Shown piece by piece: positions 52,711-62,827 of a stretch of 64,000 nt of DNA. Every line of letters starts with the position of its first letter. Within the stretch, counting starts at the first letter, position 1. The stretch is from Haemonchus contortus (Eukaryota > Nematoda > Chromadorea > Rhabditida > Trichostrongylidae): positions 38,865,519 through 38,929,518 of the forward strand of contig LS997565.1 in NCBI GenBank assembly GCA_000469685.2. Direction: 5' to 3'. Made by a program: the position numbers and the translations under genes. Under the pieces are notes generated by a model. That model was not told where the DNA came from, ran no database searches, and was given only the letters and a program-made list of their open reading frames with translations.

Positions 52711-53721
52711 ACATACATACATTAGGGTCCCTATCAGCGGATTTGAAATGATTATCCCGTAGCATGCACTGAATACAAAACATTGTATTATATTTGAGTG
52801 GAACCATAACCACATTCAGAGAAACACTTCCCATTTTAGGTTTCACCACACTTTTTTTCTAATATATTGGAACGACCAGCAAGATTTCAAGAACACCCGC
52901 AACACGCTATAAAATGCGATGACTAGATATTTGGTAGGGTTGAAAGAGGTTGTTAGCAAGGGGATAGGTTAAGCGGTCAACTTGGTTGATTTGGTCAACT
53001 TATCGCGCTTAATACATCTCCCTTTACTATTCACTATGCTGTCGCCTGGCAAATCCCGGAGCACACTCCTTCAAACTGCATTTTATGGGATAGACCTTTC
53101 ACATGCTTTCTGTATAGCCTATCAGTAAAACAAGGAGATTAATGCGTGTATTTTTATTGTGGCGGATCTCCTTCACTGAGGGTTCTCTCTCACTGAAGGA
53201 TCCCAGCCGGTTAGTGACGAGGCTACGTAGGGCGTCTCCAGGTGGCGGATAGGGGAATTAATCGCCGACCAAAAGTCACCGGTACTTCCCAGAGACGCAG
53301 GTGGATTCAAGGAGGATGGACTCCTTGATTCTGCTGTGCTGGGTCGATATACCCTATGTTCTTCTCAGGCGATCCACGCATACGTGTGTGGAGAGTCTGT
53401 GGGTGCAGTTGGTATCCTGCCCATCGACTCGGCCAAAAGCTTGATAGAAGTATTTGGGAGGCGATTCGGGGCCGCCTCCAAAAACAAAGCCCCTTGTCCA
53501 CTTCGGGATAGCCTGGCAAGCCCCCGGAGTCAATAGCCCCCACGTCAGAGCCTGGCAAGCTGCACGTTGGGTATTTTCACGCCAAAAACAGTAATAGAAA
53601 TGGGCCTCATTCCCCTGAACCTGAGGGAGCCCCCAATACGGCAGCGTTGGGTAGGACCGCTCGGGAGAGGCTGCTAAAATCTCAGGGCCAAAACAGGCTG
53701 CCCAAAAGGAGAAGGACTAAG

Positions 53722-56130
53722 ATGGCGATCTGTACTTTCAACGCACGGACGCTTGCATCGGAAGCGTGTATAGAAGACCTGATGATGCAAGCTAGGAAGA
53801 TCAAGTACGACGTCATCGGACTGACCGAGACGAGAAGGCATCGCCCGCTGCACGCTGTGTTTGAGACTGGAGAAGAACTGTTCCTTGGAACATGCGACAG
53901 TAGAGGCGTCGGCGGCGTAGGTGTCCTCGTCAACATGCACTTGGCCATGAACATCGATTCGTACGAAAGCCTAACAACCCGAATCGGACGTTTGCGGTTA
54001 AGAAGATGTGGCTCAATCCCAGCTCTAACCATCTTCGTTGCTTACGCACCAACATCGATCTACGAAGAAGAGGAGTTGGAAGCGTTTTATATGGATCTGG
54101 AGAGGCTCTACAGAGAAGACTACACTTTCTTCAAGGTCATCGTCGGTGATTTTAACGCCAAGATTGGCCCCAGAAGAACGGCTGAAGAGCTTCACCTCGG
54201 GACTCACGGAGTGGAATGGAATGAGCAGGGTGAAAGGCTGTCCGAGTTTATCATGACGACCCACACCATCCATGGTAACTTGCAGTTCCAGAAGCCCTCT
54301 CATTTAAGATGGACATGGGAGTCACCTGGTGGACAGTTCCATAATGAAATAGACCACATCATCTTCAACCGGAGATTTTGCCTGACCGACGTCGCTGTTG
54401 TTCCGAAGTTCTACACGGGATCGGACCATCGTCTCCTCCGCGCTAGATTCCGCTTCTCAGTGCGTGGGGAGAGAGCTATGAAGTTTCGGAAACGAAGCCC
54501 CAAGGCCTCCATCAACTGGGACCACTTCGCTTCCCTTGCGAGTAAGTGGGAGGATTCCGTTATCGACAACATCGACGAAGAATACAACCGGCTCGTCGAG
54601 CATCTTCACGATAGTGCTACGAAAGCAGAGAGTCTACAGGAAGCCAAGAGACGACTCTCCTCGAAGACTCTCGAGCTGATACGCCGGCGTGGAATCGCGC
54701 GAGCTACAGGCAATTATCAACAATCGTCCGAACTTGCGAAGCTATGCAGAGAAGCGATAAAGGAAGATCTGAAAGAGAGAAGAGCAGCAGTCATGGACGA
54801 AGCCGCCGAGGCCGGAAAGAGCATTCGCAAAGCCCGACGGAGCTTCGCCAATTACAAGACCAAGATGACCTCCCTTCGTCGTCCTGACGGAACCGTTACT
54901 GCATCACGGAGGGCAATGGAGAAGGTCATCTATGACTTCTACTCGGATCTCTTCGACAGCCACGTCTACCTGCCTACTCACCATCTTAGGCAAGACGAAT
55001 ATATCGCTCCTTCGGTTCTCCCTTCCGAAATACGACATGCCATCACGTCGATGAAGAACTGTACAGCGCCCGGTCCCGATAGGATCAAACCAGAACATCT
55101 GAAGAGTATGCCTCCGGTCATCATCAAAACTCTGGCTAGGCCCTTCACACGGTACCTGTCGGAATGCAAAGTACCCACGTCGTGGAAAACTAGCAAGACT
55201 GTGTTGCTGTACAAAAAGGGAGATCCAGACGATATTGGCAACTATCGCCCAATCTGCCTGCTGTCCGTAATCTACAAGCTTTTCACTCGTGTCATCCTAA
55301 ACAGAATTGGCAGAACATTAGATGAAGGACAGCCATGCGAGCAAGCAGGGTTTCGGAGAGGGTTCAGTACAATCGATCATATCCACACCCTAACAAGGCT
55401 CATTGAAGTATCGCGAGAGTACAAAATGCCGCTATGTCTTGCGTTCATCGATTTAAAGAAAGCCTTTGATACCGTCGAGACAGAAGCGGTAATTGAAGCC
55501 CTGGGTAACCAGGGTGTTCCTACGCAATATATAAGGATGCTTCGTGAGCTCTACAATAACTTCACGACCAGGATTTCACCATTCTATAAGGAAGTCATTG
55601 TCAACGTGAAGAGAGGTGTTCGGCAAGGCGATACTATTTCGCCCAAACTTTTCAGTGCCGCCCTCGAGAATATCATGCGTCATTTGGAATGGGAAGACTT
55701 GGGAGTGAAGGTCGACGGCCGCTTCCTACATCACCTCCGCTTTGCAGACGACATCGTGCTTATAACACCGAACATCGAGCAGGCGGAACGAATGCTGGCC
55801 GAGTTTGATAGTGCTTGTGGAAAGATCGGCTTGAGGCTGAACCTAACGAAGACGATGTTAATGAGAAACGGACTGGTATCTGATGCTCTTTTCACGTTAA
55901 ACGGAACGAATATCTCCGAATGCTCCAGCTATGTGTATCTAGGTCGGGAAGTCAACATGATGAACGACCTAGCTCCAGAGCTGTGCAGAAGGAAACGCGC
56001 CGCGTGGGGAGCATTTAAGAATATCGAGGGAGTAGTGAAGAAGACAAAGAACATCCGGCTACGCGCTCACCTTTTCGACACTGCTGTCCTTCCTGCTTTG
56101 ACGTACGCCTCGGAGACGAAAGCAGGATGA
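53722..56130 (+). CDS. RTE endonuclease-reverse transcriptase
   Basis: Start placed at ATG 53722, just before the endonuclease; the frame is open upstream to 53647 without an ATG. APE-type endonuclease: [30 protein letters not shown], and GSDHRLL as the terminal SDH motif (within the first about 260 residues). Reverse transcriptase: [54 protein letters not shown] and the catalytic FADDIVL near residue 675. It nicks the target and reverse-transcribes its own RNA there. The frame ends at TGA 56128-56130 after YASET, early for the family, because of a small deletion. Confidence 0.92.
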   Translation: MAICTFNARTLASEACIEDLMMQARKIKYDVIGLTETRRHRPLHAVFETGEELFLGTCDSRGVGGVGVLVNMHLAMNIDSYESLTTRIGRLRLRRCGSIPALTIFVAYAPTSIYEEEELEAFYMDLERLYREDYTFFKVIVGDFNAKIGPRRTAEELHLGTHGVEWNEQGERLSEFIMTTHTIHGNLQFQKPSHLRWTWESPGGQFHNEIDHIIFNRRFCLTDVAVVPKFYTGSDHRLLRARFRFSVRGERAMKFRKRSPKASINWDHFASLASKWEDSVIDNIDEEYNRLVEHLHDSATKAESLQEAKRRLSSKTLELIRRRGIARATGNYQQSSELAKLCREAIKEDLKERRAAVMDEAAEAGKSIRKARRSFANYKTKMTSLRRPDGTVTASRRAMEKVIYDFYSDLFDSHVYLPTHHLRQDEYIAPSVLPSEIRHAITSMKNCTAPGPDRIKPEHLKSMPPVIIKTLARPFTRYLSECKVPTSWKTSKTVLLYKKGDPDDIGNYRPICLLSVIYKLFTRVILNRIGRTLDEGQPCEQAGFRRGFSTIDHIHTLTRLIEVSREYKMPLCLAFIDLKKAFDTVETEAVIEALGNQGVPTQYIRMLRELYNNFTTRISPFYKEVIVNVKRGVRQGDTISPKLFSAALENIMRHLEWEDLGVKVDGRFLHHLRFADDIVLITPNIEQAERMLAEFDSACGKIGLRLNLTKTMLMRNGLVSDALFTLNGTNISECSSYVYLGREVNMMNDLAPELCRRKRAAWGAFKNIEGVVKKTKNIRLRAHLFDTAVLPALTYASETKAG

Positions 56131-56515
56131 GCATGCTGTCAGCGTTATTCAACGCACTTTGGAAAGGACGATGCTCGGAGTTTCCCTATACACACAAGTG
56201 CAGAAGGGAATCCGGAGTTCCGAGCTCCGTCACCGATCGAAGATCAGGTGGGCCGGACACGTTATGCGATATAGTGATGACCGTTGGACCAGGGCGGTTA
56301 CTGACTGGATCCCTCGGGACATCAAACGAACTCCAGGAAGGCCGCCAACGAGATGGTCAGACTTCTTCACGAAAGCTCTGAACGAAAGGAATGTTGAACC
56401 TCGTGTCCCTGAAGCGAGAACGATTCACTGGACCACTCTGGCTCGTGACAGGGACGAATGGAGACGTTACTGGCGCCCGCTCGAGGAAGTCGATGATCAA
56501 CGGGACGACAGGTGA
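56120..56515 (+). pseudogene. RTE C-terminal domain, out of frame
   Basis: The frame continues the protein after the break: [47 protein letters not shown], ending DDQRDDR and a stop. Relic 1 in copy A has about 11 more bases at the break (16068-16082), so this copy has a frame-changing deletion between YASET and KQDEH. A product lacking this domain may be non-functional; the element otherwise looks young. Confidence 0.85.
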
Positions 56516-56533
56516 TACAGGTGATTTTTATTG

Positions 56534-57957
56534 CATCAAACCTTTTATAAATCCAAGGTGGAAGGAAACTGTGTTTTGCATAACATTGTCAGTAATAATA
56601 AAGTGCGGAAAATGTTTTTCAGTCGATAAAAAGTTACTCGTGGCTCATGCCACTATTTTCACTGTAAATATAGAAAGCGTGGCTGATTGTTTTCTCTTCA
56701 ATGCCTTTCAATGCACTTCTTGAAATCAATGTAACATTCAGTATGTCTTTTCAACCATCAGAAAATCTGAAGAAAAAAAATCAAAGAACACATATAATGC
56801 TTCAGGGAAGCTAGTTATGGTGAAAGAAAATAAGCAAAAACGAACATGATGCCCCTGATGAAAGAAAACTTCACTTTTTCTCGGATGGACTCCGTATTTT
56901 AGAGCTTTCAGGAAGATTCACATCAATTGAATAAAATTTAGTAAAATACGCAAGATTATAGAATGATCCAGACAATGGGAGAGAATTTGGCATGAAGGTA
57001 ATTACTGTAGCCTTTATATCCAACATCTACACAATTTTTTGGATTATGTCAACATGAGTGGAATTGTTAGTTTCAATGCCATTCCCGATATGAGTGGAAG
57101 TGATTCCATAACTGGTCACCCATATACCATTCTGGGTCGTATATGAATACTCAAACCCAACATTCGGTATAATCAGTATATAGCATACCTTGAGAAAGTA
57201 TTTGAAGGCATGGACCTATGCAGACTTCACTGTGGACGAATAGGTGCAGACAGTACAGATTGATAGGCAATACTAAGATAAGACAGATTTTCGATAGGTG
57301 GGAAGGATAGAAACCAAGAATATGCTAGGGAAAGAGCGATTCTCCGTTTGATTATTGGTAGTGCAACAGATTCCGTCGAAGTCGTGAAGGGCAGATACAA
57401 TATGATACTGTCCGATCGGCTCAACACGTTGTACGTATGAATGCTGATAAGCCATGGCATATAAGCCATTAAGAATGCTAGTGCAAGCGAGGTCTCGGTA
57501 TTGTAAGGAATAGAGTACGGGGCTCGGAAAGCACAAGCACAGTTTCGAGTCCCGCCCGAGATTGAAGTTTTGTCCATAGCTTGTGAGACTTTTGCATGGC
57601 GTACTGCGGCGATATAACAGCATTTAACAAAAACAGATACTATATGGTTGAACTCAAACTTTTCAAACAGATCAAGAGTGAACTATATGATCAAAGGCTG
57701 AATAATACTTAAAACTGCAGAAGAAAAAGTGCCATGCTTTCAAAAAAATTCTTTCACGACTATTCGATGAAGCTAGTATAATGACAATTATGGTACTGAA
57801 TGGAATGGAAAGTTCACTTTAGAAATCATTTAGAAATCGAGGAAGGAGCGGATGAAAAGGGGCTCAAAGTGCAAATGAATCCTTATGATCTTGTTACTTT
57901 TGATGTTTCTATCATTTTGATGTTAGTAATTATGCTAAACCCATTTCTGATCTAATA
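56534..57957. repeat. R1 and R2 repeats upstream of copy C
   Basis: 56534-57120 matches 5191-5662 (R1, plus). 57130-57957 matches 6050-6850 and 10200-11660 (R2) and carries uninterrupted sites for the MITE at 5672 and the PLE pair at 10777. ORFs here have no domains. Confidence 0.55.
57491..57563 (+). pseudogene. tRNA-like segment in R2, copy 3
   Basis: Same segment as 6456 and 10614: GGTCTCGG at the head, TTTCGAGTCCC in the B-box position, CGAGATT at the end. Confidence 0.3.
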
Positions 57958-59926
57958 TCCTACTTTATATAATTCGCTAAGTGTGTCTGTTGGTGTGTCG
58001 GTGTGTTTGTGTGTGTGTGTGTGTCGGTGTGTGTGTTTGACCGGAAATTCATAACTCCTGTCTCCGTGGACCTAGAGCGTTTAAATTTGGTAGGAGTAAG
58101 GGGGACAGGATGGGAACACCTATTGTAAGTGGCAGGACCGGACTCCGATCACAGGGAGCGCGGCGTGCGCGTTAGAAACTTTGGGCCGCAAATTCATAAC
58201 TCATGTCCCCGTGGACCTAGAGCGTTCAAATTTGGTAGGGGTAAGGGGGACAGGATGGGAGCACCTATGGTAAATGGCAGGACCTCACTCCATTCATAGC
58301 GGGCGAGGCGTGCACAATAAAAATTTTAGGTCGCATATTCATAACTTCTGTCCCCGTGGGACTAGAGCGTTTAAATTTGGTAGGATTAAGGGGGACAGGA
58401 TATGAACATCTATGGAAAGTGGCAGGACCGGACTTCGTCCACAGAGAGCGCACCACGCGCGCTAGAAACTTCGGGCCGCAAATTCATAACTCCTGTCCCC
58501 GTGGACTCAGAGCTTTCAAACTTGGTAGGGGTAAGGGGGACAGGATGGGAGCACCTATGGTAAATGGCAGGACCTCACTCCATTCATAGCGGGCGAGGCG
58601 TGCACAATAAAAATTTTAGGTCGCATATTCATAACTTCTGTCCCCGTGGGACTAGAGCGTTTAAATTTGGTAGGATTAAGGGGGACAGGATATGAACATC
58701 TATGGAAAGTGGCAGGACCGGGCTTCGTCCACAGAGAGCGCACCACGCGCGCTAGAAACTTCGGGCCGCAAATTCATAACTCCTGTCCCCGTGGACTCAG
58801 AGCTTTCAAACTTGGTAGGACCACAGCCGACGGGACGGGAACACTTATGGTGAGTGGCAGGACCGGAATCCGTGCAGGGGGTAGGGTTTTGCGCCGCAAT
58901 AGTCAATTTGGCCCTAAGGCATTCAAACTTGGCAGGGGTACAGGCGGCAGGATGGGAATATTCATCGTAGGTGGGAGGACCGGACCCCGCTTATAGAAGC
59001 CGAAGTTTGCGTCAAATGTTTCAGTTGGCCTCTAGGGCGTTCGAACTTGGTAGGATTCAGTATGGGAACACTTGTGGTGAGTAGTAGAGCCGGACCACGC
59101 CCCCAAGGAACAGGGTTTCACGAAATGAACGAGAAGAAATCCATAACGCCTGATCCCGTGGAGTTGGAGAGCAATCAATAGGAGGGGACACGATGGGAAG
59201 ATTGACAACAGAAGCGGGATTGACTAGCGCCTTTGTTATTTGCGATCTAGCTCTGACTTTTTGATGTGTTCCATTCGACAAGAAGGGTAAGTTGTGCGAG
59301 ATGAATTTGGTTCATTTCTTGCTGTTAGATTACCACTGCTACCCAGCAGAGTTTGCGATTGAATAAAAGATCACGGTTTCTCTTTGCTTTGATATAATTC
59401 TTAGCACAATTTATCCGACCGGTAATAATGTTGAAATCACATTTAATGATGTATCTGTAGAGAAAAAATGGCACATCATTGGGGGCATTCGATAGTCTAC
59501 ACTCTCGCTCAGCAACAAGGCGAAATAACATATTAAAAAGGGAGAATTTCATTAACTCGATATTCTTTGGGCAAAGTCCCTTTGCTTCAAGAAGGAGGAG
59601 AGCCCTTGATGATGGCATGGAGGAACATTGATGGTAGCTAACATAGTAGCCTCAGCCGCGATGAAGTCTCTGAGTACTTTTTTCCCTGACTAACCGCCTT
59701 TCCGATATTAAACGATGTTCTTTCGGACACAGTGAGGTTGGCTTACACCAAAAATTGCTCCCAATTTGGAGCTAATACTGAGGGTGCAGAGTTTTCAAAG
59801 CAAAAGGCGAACCCGAAGTGTTATTTACGCATAGCAAATTTCTCACAGGGAGAAGGAGCGCCCGGCGTAGCCGGGCGAAATCATAAAAAGGAGGGAAGCC
59901 TGGCGTTAGCCGGGCGGCCCGACTGG
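57958..59926 (+). mobile_element. Non-autonomous Helitron with tandem repeats
   Basis: Starts TCCTACTTTATATAATTCGC after an A (57957), followed by GTGTGTCTG-type sequence and a GT microsatellite (57990-58035). It ends with hairpin CTGGCGTTAGCCGGGCG then CCCGACTGG before T (59927). A second GC hairpin (CGCCCGGCGTAGCCGGGCG) lies 40 bp further in. Between them are the array at 58040-59170 and a unique tail. No Rep/helicase. Confidence 0.8.
58040..59170 (+). repeat. Minisatellite array in the Helitron
   Basis: Units of about 145 bp ('aattcataactcctgtcccc', 'gtggacctagagcgttcaaa', 'gacaggatgggaacacctat', 'gtggcaggaccgg'). Two units together are repeated almost exactly with a 290-bp period (58265-58554 and 58555-58844). 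Later units diverge. The mirrored ORFs 58265-58456 and 58555-58746 show the 290-bp duplication, not a gene. Confidence 0.9.
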
Positions 59927-59929
59927 TTT

Positions 59930-61016
59930 AATTATAATAAAGAACTTAAAAAACTTAGTAACAATCAAGTAATAGTCAAACTCCAAGAAAATACAGAATG
60001 TGTGTGTCACAGTCCAAGCTATGTCACATATATAGACAATGATCACGGACATATAGTGACAGGTAATAGCGACGTAATACAGGATAAAAATATTAAACAG
60101 GTTTTAGACCAAGGATGTAAGTATAGAGTCAATAAAAAACCATTATGGAATGGATTAGTAATACTAGTGCTGAATTTATCAAAGTAATAAAATGTAAATA
60201 TAAGTTGAAAGAACAGTTTCTTGAAGAGATTAGTATTATGATTGATCTTAAACTATTTTTCAAGATGAAACCCAAGTTATACAAGCAGCAATACCTTTGT
60301 TATAGATAGTAGTTTTAGAAGGGAATCAGTCAAACTCCAACAAAATTTCATTTTTTGTCCATTAGATAAAGCTGGTAATAACTACGGTATTATATGCAAA
60401 AAACTATATCTTACTACCCTATTCAAAGAGATGGGACTTAAACTAAAAGTTAACGAAATAGTACAAGTTAATGTTGGGTCAAATCCTTACAGGCTTGCTA
60501 ACAATAAAGGTCTCAAAGAGGTTACTGATAAATACAAGAATTTCATACGTAATAATGAACTTCAGGATCTAGATTTAACCACCATACCTATGATTTATGC
60601 CATTCTTAGACTACATGAAATACCTACTAAGTTTAGATTTATTACGGGTGGTAGTAACAGTAGCATCAAGTCCTTACCTATTTCCATTGGTAGAATACTT
60701 ACATTTATCAAGCAACATTTCTATAAGTATGATAACACATTTAAAAGTAGGAACAGTAATTTCATAGGATACTGTTTTATAATATAAATATAAGTGAACA
60801 AGTTCAGAATATTAGAATGGATAATGTGAAGTTATTTTCAGCAGAATTTAGTAATATGTTTACTAACCTTTCTCATTACGTAGTAACGGAAAATATCAAG
60901 AAAGTTTCGGAACTATTTTATAAGAATAGCAGCAAGAAATATATAGCTAGTAATGGATACAACACATTTTATACGGATAACAAGTTTGACTTAAGTTTGA
61001 CTTCCGTCTAGGGCAC
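59930..61016 (+). pseudogene. Naiad-like Penelope reverse transcriptase, broken
   Basis: AT-rich segment with a CxC..DHGHIVTG module (CVCHSPSYVTYIDNDHGHIV, near 59990-60060) and GCKYR. In the next block come FCPLDKAGNNYGIICKKLY (60345-60410) and IPTKFRFITGGSNSSIKSLP (60620-60680), then KLFSAEFSNMFTNLS (60830-60875). This order (cysteine module, DKA, K-x-RFI, FSNMFTNL) is that of PLE reverse transcriptases, and the CxC/HGHIVTG part points to the Naiad group. At least three frame breaks; the catalytic YADD box and GIY-YIG domain are absent. It begins right at the Helitron end and stops where copy C starts. Confidence 0.65.
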
Positions 61017-61194
61017 ATGCGAAACGGAAGTTGAACTACTTCTCTAGCTTGTCCCCATTATATTCTTAATACTTTGTCTTAATATTATCGGTTGTATTTA
61101 TTTATCGCTTTCAAAAGATTGCTCTCCATCTTATGAGCACTTGGGAAGGCCATTGATATATGAATTTGATTTTTTAATATTCGAAGACCTTGAA

Positions 61195-61290
61195 TTGTTA
61201 AAGGGTGACGTGACAATTAAAATCTTCCCCTTAATCCCGCCCAATGGCAGACACAATATAAGGCGATGGAATCAGGCTCCATTGATAGAT
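61195..61290 (+). promoter_or_regulatory. Promoter-like block, copy C
   Basis: GACGTGACAATT, TCCCGCCC, ATATAAGG (TATAA at 61257-61261), 'atcaggctccattgat', in the same order and spacing as copies A and B. Confidence 0.4.
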
Positions 61291-62427
61291 GCTGCTTAAT
61301 ATCTATATCAATGTATTTTGAGCCATGCTTAGTGCCATTCTCCCAATTAAACTTAGTTGAACGACTGCTGAATGATTGTTGCCGAGGTAAAACTCTCTCT
61401 TAACCGTTTTTAGGCGAGAAAGAGGAATTCTTCTCGCCTGCTTGGTTCAAATTAAATGGTAGCAAGTTCGCAATACTACATATTACTTCAGGTAGACCAT
61501 GAAGCTGTTCATTTCCAATTCATCCAGAAAAATCGTAGGGATTCGTTCGTATCCGATTCTTCCTCCGGAGACTATGGGATGTCGGATCAATTGCCGAATT
61601 TCGTTTGCTTAGAATGAGAAAATTGTACGATTATGCAAGTGTAGTCTCAGATTACCAGTTAACTTGAATAACCTAAGTACCTCGGCGTATTCAGAGAAGT
61701 GTGAGGCTTCGTGAAAAATAGTGGTTGGACGAGAATGTTCCAAAAAGCTGTGTGGAAGAGGCATTTGCGCGAACTGTTCGGACGTGCGTGCCATTCGATA
61801 CACTTGGCTGCAATAGGCCGCCAGCATTCGAGTTGTGGGTCACGGTGCGAATGGTACAACAGCTACAGCTTTAACAACGGTCTCCCAGTTCGGTATGCAC
61901 GTGAGCTGAGCCGTTTTTGGCGCCTTCATTACCCCGAATCGTGGCTGTTTTTGCACCCTACAGCGTCCCTTAGGCTATCCTTGAGGATCACAGTTTTGTC
62001 ATGTTAAGAAATTTCAGAAATCATTTCAACGTCCAATCAATTGGTGAAAGGCTATGTGAAGTGTTACATCGATCCGTTTCATGAATTTAAGTCGCAATTA
62101 TTTAATTATCATTTAGAACGAAGGGCTGCTTCCCAAGAACATAAAGCGCCTGGAGTAGTCTTACTATTTTGACAATTTTTGTTTTCGAAGCTATGCTTCT
62201 TCAAGTCCTTTCTATATCATCTTCTCGATAGAGGAATCCTCCTGTCTCTGCGTACCGGCCCTTTCCCCTGTCACTAGGGAGCGTGCTCTCACCAGAGATC
62301 TTTCTGAGAGCTCTTTTTAATACTTTCCTTATATCACTGGTTGAGAGCTTTTCCGATGACTGCTCCATGACGATACTTAGCGCAATAACTCGATTTTCCA
62401 TTACGGTTTACAGGTGAAAGCTGCACA

Positions 62428-62483
62428 ATGTGGAAAGCTGCTCTTCTAGTCTTTGTCATTGTCATGTGCCTTACACTATTCAG
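62428..62483 (+). CDS. Signal-peptide exon of the small secreted gene, copy C
   Basis: First exon: WKAALLVFVIVMCLTLF after the initiator Met, donor AG|GTACGT in phase 2, acceptor 'ggtttacag' 14 bases before the ATG (62413). Later exons would lie beyond the window end because of the intron insertion, so whether this copy is intact cannot be seen. Secretion is inferred from the hydrophobic N-terminus; the product is unknown. Confidence 0.5.
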
Positions 62484-62827
62484 GTACGTCATTTTACCGG
62501 CCAACTACACCTTTGCTACTGATGAGTTTTAACCCCTCCCAGAGATTTGAAGTGCCCCATTAGATCGTTTTCTTCTATGAAAATCCATTAGTCTATTCTA
62601 CTCTCTCTGTAGTTTGCCGAACAACCCACATATCTGCATGTTTGGTATTCATCAAGAAACTTCATCGCATGGCGCCCACTGCTCTCGTAATGCTCCCACG
62701 ACCTAGCTTTAGTTTGATTGATATTTCATTCGGACACACCTATCTGGACTGCTTTACTGTTTCTCAAATCCTAACCCTCTAAGCTAAAGCGTAGATCCTG
62801 GAACCAGTATCAGAGCATTGGGTATTC

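Larger units (their letters stand above)
52101..53159 (-). repeat. R1 dispersed repeat, inverted orientation
   Basis: Matches 32980-33600 in the same orientation and 8800-9290 inverted. It contains a small PLE-end insertion (52582-52710) and ends at the RTE target 'atttttattg'. The ORFs 52380-52610 and 52603-52815 are by-products. Confidence 0.55.
53160..56523 (+). mobile_element. Full-length RTE non-LTR retrotransposon
   Basis: 3,364 bp flanked by ATTTTTATTG (53150-53159 and 56524-56533). The uninterrupted target is at 33588-33605. It ends in the short repeat GGTGATACAGGTG, as RTE elements do instead of a poly(A) tail. It has one main ORF with an APE endonuclease and a reverse transcriptase, with a frameshift near the end. 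The length fits the RTE clade (about 3.2-3.4 kb). Two older families of relics in this window (14741/41029 and 20480/44740) belong to the same or a related lineage. Confidence 0.95.

Noticed and set aside
58265..58746. Two identical 63-codon minus ORFs
   Set aside because: Explained by the 290-bp duplication in the minisatellite array.
59924..59935. GGTTTAATTA resembling the start of the nematode spliced leader SL1
   Set aside because: Only about ten bases match; no SL RNA body, donor or Sm site follows.
61711..62007. 98-codon ORF conserved in part at 37814-38038
   Set aside because: Open in B and C in places but broken in A, without recognisable domain; noted as possible 5' transcribed sequence instead.
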